From: Siphonodentalium dalli
Lineage: Eukaryota; Mollusca; Scaphopoda; Gadilida; Siphonodentaliidae
NCBI GenBank assembly: GCA_032622095.1
Contig: CP136063.1
Span: forward strand, 120,112,723-120,176,722
DNA length: 64,000 nt
Reading direction: 5' to 3'
The translations under genes were made by a program, and so were the position numbers. Of this stretch, positions 1 through 10,620 are shown in pieces; the stretch's first letter is position 1, and each line of letters opens with the position of its first letter. The notes beneath the pieces were generated by a model. It had not been told where the DNA came from, ran no database searches, and was given only the letters and a program-made list of their open reading frames with translations.

Positions 1-1460
1 TCACAAAATGGTTCAGCCTTGGCATTTGATACCAAGGCCCTACATAAATTGTAGTTGGTGATGTAATTCACATCCAATGTGAAATTTATATGATATATAA
101 TTCAAGTCGATGGATTTTCTGGAAATGTTTGAATGGCTTGGTCTATTTCTCTCTGAAATATGGAACTATATTTCCAGAGACCCAGCTCATCATGAAAATC
201 AAAGACTTGACAACATGATGCACAATGTGCAACTAGCTTAGCTTTCGGGCCAATGCTTTTTCGATGAGCTACGAATTGACTGATTGGTGCGCAGGTTAAA
301 ACCTTAACAAAAATCTAACTCTCACAACCCCAAAGTTCTATGCGCATGAGCAATTGGTTGTGATCAGCAGTATAACATTTCAGCTCTTCACTTCATCAAT
401 CAAAAAATAAAATTGCTGATTAGAGCACAATAAAGAATCATGAATATGCTTTACAACTAATTGTAAGATGCTGAAAAATAATGTAATGTTATATAAGGCA
501 CAGAAATGGATGGTTCAAGGTGTTACAGCATCGATATGTTCCTTTTAAATTAAAACAAATGGGAAATCAAAGGTTTTTTTTTATTTTCTCAGCAATGCTT
601 ATTGCAACACAAATGCATATTCTATGATAAACACAATATACCATTATATAACAATCTGGAAATAAAGTGTCACACAGGCCTCTTCTTGGTGACATAGCTA
701 CCCCATATAATGTGTCCACTGTCCAGAGTTGATATGGCATGTTCGCTATACTGAAAAATGTTAATTACCCACTGGACATTATGGTAAATAGCAAAATAGG
801 GATTAATACACGATAAAAATGCATTATACACTATATGGAATCTTACACTCAAATCAGGCTGTGAAAATTAGTTATATCAGAATAAATTGCATTTTATAAT
901 TTACTACATACATTTGTTTACTGTGAGCTGGAATTTCTCATTAATAGTAAAAATCACTTGCCTGAAGTATTGACCCTCAGTTTGTATGTAAAGATGGAAC
1001 ACCACCTTTTTGAAGAGGCCTGGTGTCACACAGAGAAAATAACCAAGACTCTATTGCAAGAATTCAGATGTAAAAATGCACACAATATTTGATTGAGATT
1101 AATGAATACATAATGTTAGGAATATAGTGTCATGTGTTTTAAAAGGCAACAATTTCTTAATAATTAACAATACCAATAACAAGATACTCCTCATGTTCAA
1201 ACATAGGTATAATCAACAACTTTCGCAACATAAAACAATATACTCATTCAATCTATTATCAAATGTTATCACCCCCACCTAGTCTAAATCATTTGCTATT
1301 GTTCTGCATTACATAATATTTTTGTACTGACACATACTTAAAAATATATTACTACTCATTTGCAACTCACCACAAGCTGTGATGTTTGGATCACTTCATA
1401 TGTAATTATTTATCGTCTATCTTACTATATAAATAAAGCCATCTGTTTAAATTTTACATT
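1..1460. other. AT-rich non-coding stretch
   Basis: No coding region, RNA gene or clear repeat is visible. Open frames here are short and lack splice or domain support. Confidence 0.5.
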
Positions 1461-1501
1461 TAATCAACACCTGTTGATTAAACATGCCTACTGTTGATTA
1501 A

Positions 1502-1615
1502 ACTTCGCAGAGTGGATTAAACTTTCTCCATACAATTTGAACGGAAAAATCGTGGCATAAACTTCGCAGAGTGGATTAAACTTTCTCCATACAATTTGAA
1601 CGGAAAAGTGTTTAT
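1502..1615. repeat. 59-bp tandem duplication
   Basis: A segment starting cttcgcagagtggattaaac occurs twice, at about 1502 and 1561, with an almost identical 45-bp core. It lies directly next to the long inverted repeat at 1649-1793 and probably belongs to the same foldback element. Confidence 0.8.
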
Positions 1616-1648
1616 CCATCGCATTGTAAAGATCGTGGCATAAACAAA

Positions 1649-1793
1649 ATATACGCATAGTGTTTCTGAATAACAAATTTAATCCACTCGTGGGATTGGT
1701 GATTTACACCACTCGCTGAAGCTTGCTTGTGGTGTAAATCGCCAATCCCACTCATGGATTAAATTTGTTATTCAGAAACACTATGCATATATT
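1649..1793. repeat. Long hairpin: inverted repeat with ~62-bp arms
   Basis: The left arm (from about 1651, gcatagtgtttctgaataac) and the right arm (ending near 1792) are near-perfect reverse complements. They are separated by a ~17-bp loop around ctcgctgaagcttgctt. The arms read ccactcgtgggattggtgat and its complement. This is a foldback element or snap-back duplication. Confidence 0.9.
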
Positions 1794-2330
1794 CTATACA
1801 TAATTTTCAAGATTTCTGTAACCCACTCCATGTGCCAAGCAAACTCCATCATATTTTCGGAAAAATAAATATTTGAATAATTTTGTCAGTACATTTCGAT
1901 CCCTGTTGATTGCTAACTTTGATTTTTGTCCAATTGTATTTCACGACTTGAGGGAGGGGTGACACCATTTAACATCCTTCAGAAATTGGGAGGAGCTAGT
2001 TTAGTATTGAGAGTCATAAATCTGACAAATACCCATGAGTCTGCACAAATAAAATCTTCAACCTATACAATATATTATGTGACTAGTCAGGTATCTGGAG
2101 ACATTTTAAAAAGTGAGATTGTCATACAAAGAATACAAACAACATACTGTGGATTCAGCTGAAAAAAGGCAAAATGTAATCTGAGTATTTCCCTTTCTGG
2201 AAACTGCAACAGGTAGAAGTTTATTATTTGTAGCATATTTGTATTTACAAGATCCCATTGTTTTATTTGTAGGGGAAGTTCAGCATCCTTCTGCTATATG
2301 TTGAAAACTCATCTGAACATCCCAACAAAT

Positions 2331-2713
2331 TAGTGTTGAAACAATTAGGGTTTTTCTTAGTCGACCAATAGACAGTAAAAAATCAAGTCAAAGTCAACAA
2401 ACCCCATTCCCATGGAAAACATCCCTTTTACTATGTGACATTGAGTACTAAATAAATAACAAGAAATTTGCCTAATGATAACAGCATTGTCAACAAATGT
2501 AGTAAGTATCTACCTTTAAATAGGTCATCAAATTATATTTGATATCCTTTTAAATTTGAAGTAAATAACTACGAGATAGCTGCTGTTAACAAGTTCTCTG
2601 TTAAAACATAGGGTGCGCTCAATTTAATGCAACTAATTGACTTTGGTTTCTGGAGTCGACTTTTGGTGAACAATTTGTCGAAATCGACTAATCAAAAAAT
2701 TGTTTCAACATTA
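2331..2713. mobile_element. TIR element (MITE-like), ~0.38 kb
   Basis: The ends are inverted copies: tgttgaaacaatt near 2333 and aattgtttcaaca near 2700. They extend inward through TTAGTCGA/TCGACTAA. There is no coding capacity. No target duplication is clear. Confidence 0.6.
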
Positions 2714-2923
2714 CAACAAATGAACAAGGGGTTTCTCTGCATCCAATTAGCTACAAATGAGGATATAACATTTTGATGTATACTGTTTATGATAGAATCC
2801 ATTCGCCAATCAAATGCGTAAAGAGACTCACAGCCTTCAAAGTGGGTTCATGCAAAATAGCATAAATTTTATAAATGTCAATGAAACAATTATCATCAAC
2901 AAGTAATCTAAAAGAGATTGATT

Positions 2924-3258
2924 TTGTTCTTATTTTCATTATAGATAACTCTCCAATAAGGAGATTTTGAATATTGAAACTATTGTTATGTAAACACTAC
3001 TGTTATAGTGCCATTACTGATCAACCAAAGTCCAATTAGATACAAGATTAATCCAAACTTGATAGTAAATATTGGAAAAAGTCAAAGCATTGAAAAATAT
3101 TTTGAAAATTATATTTTGACTAAAATATTTGAACTTAATAAATGATCAGCGATGATTGTTGACAAGTCATTGTAACAGTTTTGTTTACATAACAATGGTT
3201 TCAACACACACAATTTCGCTATTGGAGAACTATCAATAATTAATATAAGAACAAAGTT
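2924..3258. mobile_element. Foldback element with ~75-bp imperfect arms
   Basis: The left arm (ttgttcttattttcattata through attgttatgtaaacac, 2924-3001) is an imperfect reverse complement of 3181-3258. The middle ~180 bp is AT-rich and non-coding. The family is not identified. Confidence 0.7.
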
Positions 3259-3505
3259 TCTCCATTTCCTTCTTGCTGCTGATGTGTTTACAGACTTTTA
3301 TAATCTCTGCCCATTTACTCACTGCGAGTGCCTTGGGTCCCTTTAACCATCTGATTACGGGGTGGATTCTCCCATTCAATTCCAATAGGATACATATATT
3401 CATCTTTAGGGAGCCTCAGATACTGTGAGCATGTGCCTGATGGAGAAACACTCTTAAGATTTCAATTTTAGTAATTTTCAGAAAATAAGTTCAACGTGTG
3501 TAGGT

Positions 3506-5353
3506 AGGGCTCTGCGAATACCACTTTTTCACTTTTTTCAGAAATTTGAAATTGAATCAATTATTGAATCAAATATTTCATAGATATGGAGCCCGCAATG
3601 TTTGAGATCGACCTTTTACTACCGGGAATATTTTCCATGTGTTGTTGCTATAACTAAAGCATTGTGGCTGTTTCCATGTGAACTGAGGATATCATTTGAA
3701 TTATTTCATCAAATAAGTTAAACATACTGCAAAAAAGGTTGTAAATTAAATTAACTTTTTGCGTATCTTTTTTTGGGAGCGTGTCATGGGGCATTTTCGA
3801 CAAAATTAAAATACTGAATTACGTCACAAAATGGAATTCCCTTGTCCATCGATTTATGACAAAAGGTGATAACGTACATACCACAAATACCATAAATATA
3901 TCTGTGCACATGAGCAGGGTCACATGGGTAATATGCTAGGGCCCTGCGAACCTTAAATTTTAGGTCGAACCGAACATTGAAACCGAATCATCGTCTCGGT
4001 TTCGATTCGAACCGAACCAAAACACCGACCTTGTCGTCGTAGACTCAGGATAGAGTGGACAATCAGAAATGTCAATGGACATTATTATAGAAAAAACTAT
4101 TATTTAATTAATGCCCATCTACACAGCTATAAGATAACTACACAACAAAGAATTATTTTATATTGGAGATGGGTAGTCAGTTTATTCGTCCGCGACTTTG
4201 GTGTCAAATCTACGCATTTTGTGTTCTAATATTTTCTGTTTTTGCAAGCGAATACGATTTTTTATCGTTAAAGTAACATACATGTACGTAGGGTCCCAAA
4301 ATCAGCACTGAGCAGGTGGGGATTTTATCTTGTGAATAAATTAAGTACCCGTACGGCATATTATTATTGTAATGTCAACACTCGGTAACTATTAACAGAC
4401 TCGTCAATATATAACTGCGACGACAAAGATTAAAGCGTGCTGATGTCGTGTTGTAGCAATTGAGTGTCACAAGACAAAGCATACCAGGCTACATAATCAT
4501 GTCAATCATTTATGCTGATAAACAATGACCACACCTTCTCCTCACTGTGATTGGTTGAAGCCAATTGTTGACACAGAAGTGCTGCCCGGAAATACCTATT
4601 CAGTTTCCGCCAGTTTACCGGCGGAAATCATCAATTATCATAACTCATTGTCTCGTTTGTTAGGTATAATTATGGCTATTAGTAAAGTTATACGGAGAAT
4701 AAAACAAAATTTGACGAGGTAGAACTTTGACTGAGATAGAAATGTTATAGTTTTACTAATTAATTATCACGAATTTGACATGTCCGACCGGACCGTTTAG
4801 CGGGAACGGAATAAAGTTATGCCAAAAGACCAGTTCAAATGAAATATCACCCAGTTACCCCGCCCGAGTAATGATCAAATTAATTATGTCAAATGTAAAC
4901 ATAAAATCATAGTATCACACAGTTGTATGTAAACCAATTAACATACGGTATATAATCAATAAACAATTCCCAGTACGCAAAATTTGCCCAATTTGCGGGA
5001 CTAAAGAAAAGGTTCGATATAAACGAATCCTGTCTAAGGTTTCGAACTGGACCGAATCATCACGGGGGTTTCGAATCGAACCAAACCTCGAACGATTTGC
5101 AGGGGACTATAATATGCCTTCTGTTCAACTGAACTCATAAAGTGTCATTCCGATCGGTAGATTGGATCTCAGCTTTTAGCAAAAAAAATAATTTTATCTA
5201 CTATTTAGATCTCACAGAGGTCACGTTGGTGTTAGAAGTTTACCGACATGTGTCCTTCTTTCATGTTGACAAAAATTACTATTTGTTGTTGAATCGAATA
5301 AAATATCTAGGTCGAATCGAATAATAAAACTAATATCGAACATTCGCAGGACC
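3506..5353. mobile_element. Probable outer hAT-like element, interrupted
   Basis: A left end TAGGGCTCTGCGAATACC (3506) pairs with a right end CATTCGCAGGACCCTA (5338-5353). The interior is split by the well-supported hAT element at 3937-5109. Flanks show no clean target duplication, so the pairing is inferred from end similarity only. Confidence 0.4.
3937..5109. mobile_element. Non-autonomous hAT-superfamily element, 1.17 kb
   Basis: It starts TAGGGCCCTGCGAACC and ends TTGCAGGGGACTA, which are imperfect inverted repeats. It is flanked on both sides by the 8-bp direct repeat TAATATGC (3929-3936 and 5110-5117), the 8-bp target duplication expected for hAT transposons. Subterminal regions are rich in GAACCGAA-type repeats. 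No transposase frame remains. Confidence 0.85.
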
Positions 5354-5359
5354 CTAACA

Positions 5360-5821
5360 TACAGGCTAAGAGCGCTTCATGAACTTATTAGCTGAACCAT
5401 CCTAAAATGAATCAATGGGTATATGTTGTCTACTCAATGCAGTTATCAATTGGTTAACCCTTTCTTCACTAAATACTCATTTTTTGAGATCACAGATGCT
5501 ATTTGCATGAGAATTCATACCTCCCGACTAAACATCACATGTAGAACAATAGCCTGATCCTTCTCATGCCATGCTACAATCGCTCCATCACATATTGAGG
5601 TTGTGGTGTTCCTTCCACTAGGTCACTAGGTGGCCTTCTGTGGGAGAGTACACCTCTCAAATCCATATCCACACACACCTTGGACTATCAGAAGATTTTT
5701 AACTTTGTCTCTCCCTGGCATAACTGTCTGGCTACTCAATATTTTGTTGACAAAGCACTCATCACTGGAAGGCTATAATTCCTGAAGAAGGCAAATGGAG
5801 ACATAGACCTCTCATTATTTG
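5360..5821 (-). other. Presumed 3' UTR start of the CLIP4-like gene
   Basis: This is non-coding sequence immediately downstream (minus strand) of the TAG stop, with no repeat that I recognise. It should be 3' UTR. I could not see a convincing AATAAA on the minus strand close by, so the poly(A) site is not placed. Below about 5350 the sequence becomes hAT-type transposon. Confidence 0.4.
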
Positions 5822-6159
5822 CTACCCATGAGCATCCCCGTTCATCCTGTCATCACTATGATTTCCTGTATGACCATTCATCTTATCACCGTTAATTTCC
5901 ATGGCATCACCATTCACCTCTTCCATGTCACCTTTGACCTTAAATTCTTTCAAACATTGGTAGTCTCCCAACAATTTGGAGCCATTAATCCCTCGGCATG
6001 ACACCTTATTAGGACGTACTAACAACCCATGTTCTGGTCGACACGTAAAGTATCTCTTTCCTTGTACAGATCCGTCATTTTTGCCCTTAGCTGTTCGTAA
6101 TTCGACTCCAATCCAGATGCCATCACTAAAATCTGTTGGTCCAATGGACTGCACTATAC
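5822..6159 (-). CDS. CLIP4: CLIP4-like terminal exon: last CAP-Gly domain and C-terminal tail
   Basis: This is the terminal coding exon, with acceptor catacttgcag and stop TAG at 5822-5824. It completes the last CAP-Gly: IVQSIGPTDFSDGIWIGVE, then RTAKGKNDGSV, KRYFTCRPEHGLLVRP and RGINGSKL. The GIWxGxEL, GKNDG, KRYFTC and RGINGSKL strings match the third CAP-Gly of CLIP4 closely. After that domain the frame continues for roughly 45 residues with repeated Asn-Gly motifs (VNGD, INGD, MNGH, MNGD). I do not recall this tail in vertebrate CLIP4, which ends soon after the GSKL motif. The preceding intron is about 18.6 kb. Confidence 0.93.
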
Positions 6160-6239
6160 CTGCAAGTATGAAAACAAGGTTAACAAGAGCATCGCTGGGG
6201 CGTGGCTAAGTATGCTCATTTCTTTACTTGCAAAATTCT

Positions 6240-6760
6240 AAAATGACAATAACTCATATAAAAAAAATTGGACGGAACCCATATTCAAACTTGGCCAGTA
6301 TTTTGTCTGAGAAACACGCATGCCAACTGTTACTGCGGATCACAAAATCCAAACTATAGTTATCAATCAGTAAACAAAATGTTATCAAATCAGGTAAATT
6401 CTAAGTCAAATAGGGGCCATGACTCATTGACTTTTAACTGAAATGTTGGCCGAGAAACACATATGCCAACTTTGGTCCTGATCAAACAATCCACCCTGGA
6501 GTTATCAAATCAGATAAATTCTAAACTGAAAAAGAGTCGCAACACATGTAAAAATAATTGGGCGGAACCCATATTTGAACTTGCCTGTATATTTGGCTGA
6601 GAAATACACATACCAAAAACTTTGGTTTTGATAAAAAAAAAAATCCAAACTTGTGTTATCGGTCAGAAACCAAAATATTATGATATCGGGTAAATACTAT
6701 GTCAAAATTCTATGTCATGTAAAAAATATTGTAAGACCAGACTCATTCCCCTCAATGATA
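6240..6760. repeat. Tandem ~140-bp repeat, 'ataactc / cggaacccatatt' family
   Basis: Degenerate units share a block like aattggacggaacccatatt, then an aacttg block, then gagaaacacatatgccaac and gttatcaaatcag. Related units occur at 12405-12720, 16109-16425, 20101-20610 and 36345-37040. Non-coding core repeats of a dispersed element family. Confidence 0.65.
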
Positions 6761-6819
6761 ATGTTCTGTTTGAGACACACATGTAGTTAAAGTCAATCGC
6801 AATCTATCCTTAAGACAAG

Positions 6820-8024
6820 ACAGTCAAAGACTGTGGGGTCGCTCACCAGACTGCAAAGACTGATAAGACTGGGACTCTGGAGACCATAACAGTCAGAACT
6901 TTTCATAATCACTTTAAAAGAAGTAGATCTAAACAGGATATGTGGATAGAGAGGCTTCATGTATGTAGATCGGGGAATACCTACTTTTAAATTACCAACT
7001 GTACACTACTGATCATGCCCTCCCTCCTCTAGCTCATGTCCCTTCCTGAGTGGGCTCCAGACTCTCAAGTCTTAGGTTGGAATTTCACAACCGACATCTC
7101 ACAAACTTTCTCAATTGTTGGAAATTTCCAATCTCACAAGCGCCTTTTTATAAAACTAATTAGACATGTTTGAAGCCCAATTATCCATGGACCCAAAAAC
7201 ACTATATGTATGTAAGATTAATCAGTCAGGTAGTTCCAAGGTAGATGTTATAATGCATTTTGTATTTTAATGATTTTATTAGACACAAAAGTGTTAAGTC
7301 CCCATATCCCCGTCATTTCTTAACAGGTTGAATCATGTTTAACAAAGATGAATCTCAGTCACTAAGGATCCTCCATACAAAATGTAAGCTAAATAGTCCA
7401 ACCTCTCTTGCGAAGACATTTTAAGTATTTTAATGATTTTATTAGACACAAAAGTGTTAAGTCCCCATAGCCCCGTCATTTCTTAACAGGTTGAATCATG
7501 TTTAACAAAGATGAATCTCAGTCACTAAGGATCCTCCATACAAAATGTAAGCTAAATAGTCCAACCTCTCTTGCGAAGACATTTTAAGTATTAGCATAGA
7601 GACATACAGTTATGTCCCTGATCCCACCCTATTTAATCTGGTGACCCCATCTGAATAAATTTGAAACCCCATTTAAAACAAGTGACCCATTTGAACAAAT
7701 CTGAACTCCAGTCACCCAATGACCCTTCATACCAAATATGAACCCATTCAACCTGATGGTACATGAGAAGAAGTCGTTTTTAAGAATTACTATGGAGGGC
7801 AAGAGTTATGGCCCTGGCTTCACAACCATTTGACAGAGTGACCTCATTTGAACAAAACTGAATGTGAGTCACCAAGGGAACATCCACACCAACTATGAAC
7901 CCATTCAGTCTTATAATCTAGAGAAGATGTTCAAAGAATTGTTGACAAATGGATGGATGGACAGACAGATGAACAGGAGACAGATGAGAAGTGATGACAA
8001 AAGCTTCGTCTCAGGCGAGCTTAA
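6820..8024 (+). mobile_element. Helentron/HINE-like element, family 2
   Basis: The 5' end has a small hairpin ACAGTCAAAGACTGT (6820-6834) followed by GGGGTCGCTCACC. The 3' end has a GACAGA-type microsatellite, then CTTCGTCTCAGGCGAGCTTAA. The terminal blocks are partial inverted repeats of one another (GCTCACC versus GGCGAGC). The core consists of degenerate repeats with 'gtgaccccat..gaacaaat..gaa' blocks. It is non-coding. Confidence 0.65.
7262..7587. repeat. 163-bp tandem duplication, two copies
   Basis: Copies 7262-7424 and 7425-7587 start gtattttaatgattttatta and differ visibly at one base (ccatatcccc versus ccatagcccc). This is a recent local duplication of one core unit of the family-2 element. 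Confidence 0.9.
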
Positions 8025-8057
8025 AAATTACATTTCATTGAACAAATCTGTAAATCA

Positions 8058-8081
8058 CCCCCCCCCCCCCCCCCCCCCCCC
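8058..8081. repeat. Poly-C tract (24 nt)
   Basis: An uninterrupted run of 24 C lies just downstream of the family-2 element end. Confidence 0.95.
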
Positions 8082-8129
8082 AACACTGTGGGACATCCCT
8101 GCAAGAATATGACATTATCTTATTATACC

Positions 8130-9071
8130 AGTAGCGTACATCATAGATACAGGTTAAGTGGGTGGGGCAGAGCTAATTCTCTTATACCTCTGCCCCTTAT
8201 TTGAACAAACATGAATCCCCATCTCTGATATCTGTCCATCTAATAATTTTAAACATTCACTTTTAAGAGTTGAAGTTAATTGATTTTCCAAAAAGGACCC
8301 AATTGGAACAGCTCTAAACATGCCACCAAGGAAAATAATATTGGAACAGCCAAGCGTGAATTAAGTGTGTCTGAGGTCCCAAAAGGGGAATGTAGTGATG
8401 CTATTCTGTAAGGTGGGCTAGAATCACCAAATTCACCATCTGGGAACCCAAACTTACTTAATCATCAACTGCTATGGGAGACCTGGGGACAGACAGAAGT
8501 TCTCCAGCTGAAGTTGGTGGCATATGACAGTATGCACACCCATTTCACTCCTCAATTATGCATTTTAGAATCTCAACAGAAGAAAAAAAGCTGCTAAAAT
8601 GTCAATTTGAGACTCACTTCCCAGAAGATGAGGCCTAAGCAGAATGAGGCCCTCAAAGGGTGTATTTAGCAATGCTAGCCTGCTGTGCAGGGTACAAATG
8701 CTAGACACAAATGCTAGACACACTTCATTACAGCCTTGAGAAAAGGAATTTAAATTGATATTAATGACCAGGATATTGTAAACAATTGACAGCTTGAGAA
8801 AACAAATGCTCAACACTATTAATCTCATTTAAATTATGAATGACATGAATCCACTCCCAGGGGACTCTGCCTATAGCCACAGCAGTTCTGTTTATATCTA
8901 TAAATCTGGCACTGATTTAAACACAACATGCCTCTATCATGCTTGGTGGTACAGAGCAGAGATCGCTTGGGAATGCAAGGATATGGAACTTACTGAACAT
9001 TTCTGTACATCTGTCTGTTTTCTCACAAAATTCTGATTTCAACCAAATTTAGTGGGGTGACTAGAGGTACC

Positions 9072-9107
<36 letters not shown>

Positions 9108-9668
9108 ACGATGTAATGTCCTAAGTTCTTCAAAATTTTAATTAAATATTTTTTATTTTATTTAATATATATTTTTTTATTTATTAAAAATAAAATAGAC
9201 ATAATTTTTTTGGGGGGGGGGGGGGGGGGAGGTTAAATTGAACTATAAGTTAAATCTAAAAACAAAAATTCTTCAAATTTATGTCCATAGCCCCACCCAC
9301 ATTTGACCCAGTGACCTCATTTGAACAAATCTTAACCACAGTCACCCAAGGTACCCTCATACCAAATGTGAACCCATTCGGCCCAACAACTTCAGAAAAG
9401 AAGTCGTTTTAAGAATTACTATGTGGAAAAATAGTTATGGTCCTGACATCCAAACTATTTGACTTGGTGACCTCATTTGAACAAATCTGAATAAGAGTCA
9501 CCTAGGGAACATCCACACCAAATATAAACCCAATCGGTCTGATGGTTTCAGAGGAGAAGACGTTCAAAGAATTGTTGACGGATGGACGGACGGCCAGACG
9601 GACGGACGGACGACGGACGAGGAGTGATGACTGTAGCTCCACCGGAGACTTCGTCTCAGGTGAGCTAA
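8130..9668 (+). mobile_element. Helentron/HINE-like element, family 2, 5' end unclear
   Basis: The 3' part ends with gacggacgg microsatellite, then CCACCGGAGACTTCGTCTCA and GGTGAGCTAA (CTAA at 9665-9668). The interior matches 18330-19591 in order, including a repeat block with 'gacgatgtaatgtc' and 'gacccagtgacctcatttga'. The 5' boundary is not visible. Confidence 0.6.
9075..9229. repeat. C32 and G18 homopolymers flanking an AT-rich block
   Basis: C x32 (9075-9106) and G x18 (9212-9229) enclose about 105 bp of A/T-rich sequence. In the related copy at 19005-19140 the same positions hold ordinary mixed sequence (cctcccctcccc), so the homopolymers are later expansions. Confidence 0.9.
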
Positions 9669-10008
9669 AAACTGTATACAATTACAATAACGCGCATGTT
9701 GAGATCTTGTTGAGTCCTGTTCAGTGATAATACAAGGGTTAACAGGAAGTCACAATGTGCCGGGGATCAGGTGTGTGTGAATTGTTTGATGTCACAGTCA
9801 CAAAATATTAAGTTTGCCCCTGTTTGGCGGTACATCAAACGCTAAAATCACTGAGTCCTGGAAACTTGCGACAATGTATCATTGTCTGCAGGAGACAGAA
9901 ACATCACGTGTTAACAATATTTAACTGGGTGTGTTTAAATGCCTTTGATTCAAATTGATTGACGTTCTGGTATACGATGGCTGCAGATAGAGGAGGTGAC
10001 ATACTTGT

Positions 10009-10160
10009 TTGATGGAACCATCCGATCCAATCAGAGTGCTCGATGGGCGGGATTTGTATCTGTTGTCAAGACATGGCAAAGAAAATGTCAACAATCTGCG
10101 GTACATTGCGGGTGTTATTAAACGCAAGTTTAACTTCGGAATCAAAAAAATATTGAGGAA
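10009..10160 (+). CDS. Possible orphan coding fragment, unrecognised
   Basis: An open frame starts ATGGAACC at 10012 (after tttg) and reads MEPSDPIRVLDGRDLYLLSR, then HGKENVNNLRYIAGVI. Codon use and CpG content look more gene-like than the surroundings. I recognise no domain. The frame decays into low-complexity sequence by about 10230. No splice donor is convincing. It could be a first exon, a captured gene piece or chance. Confidence 0.25.
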
Positions 10161-10620
10161 ATCTTTTCATTTTGAATCAATTGAATGCAACGAAATGTTA
10201 AATAGTTTTGCCAGGATTTGGGGAATGTAAGCTAAACCGTTTTTGCGAACAGGGTATCCGTTCTTTGCCATTAATGCTTTGCAATTTAAAAGACAAATTC
10301 AAATTGATACAGAAATTTTGTTTGTTTCTTCTAAGCTTTTTTCACATACAAGACGTATCTGTATCGGATCGGCAGATAATTTTTTTTAAATATTGGCTAT
10401 CGGCTTTTACCGTTAACCCCCGTATAGTTATATCACTAGTTTGTAACATCTTTTTTTAGTTTAATGAACATACACCGAGGCAACTACACCATGGCAGAAC
10501 GGCAAGTACACCGAGGCCCAACTGTAGTTAGACGGTGGATTGCGATGTAGTTGCATTTCGTGGTGGCAATGCTAACCGCACCGCGGTTAAGTGGACACTT
10601 GTTTTGTCCACCAGGGTACA

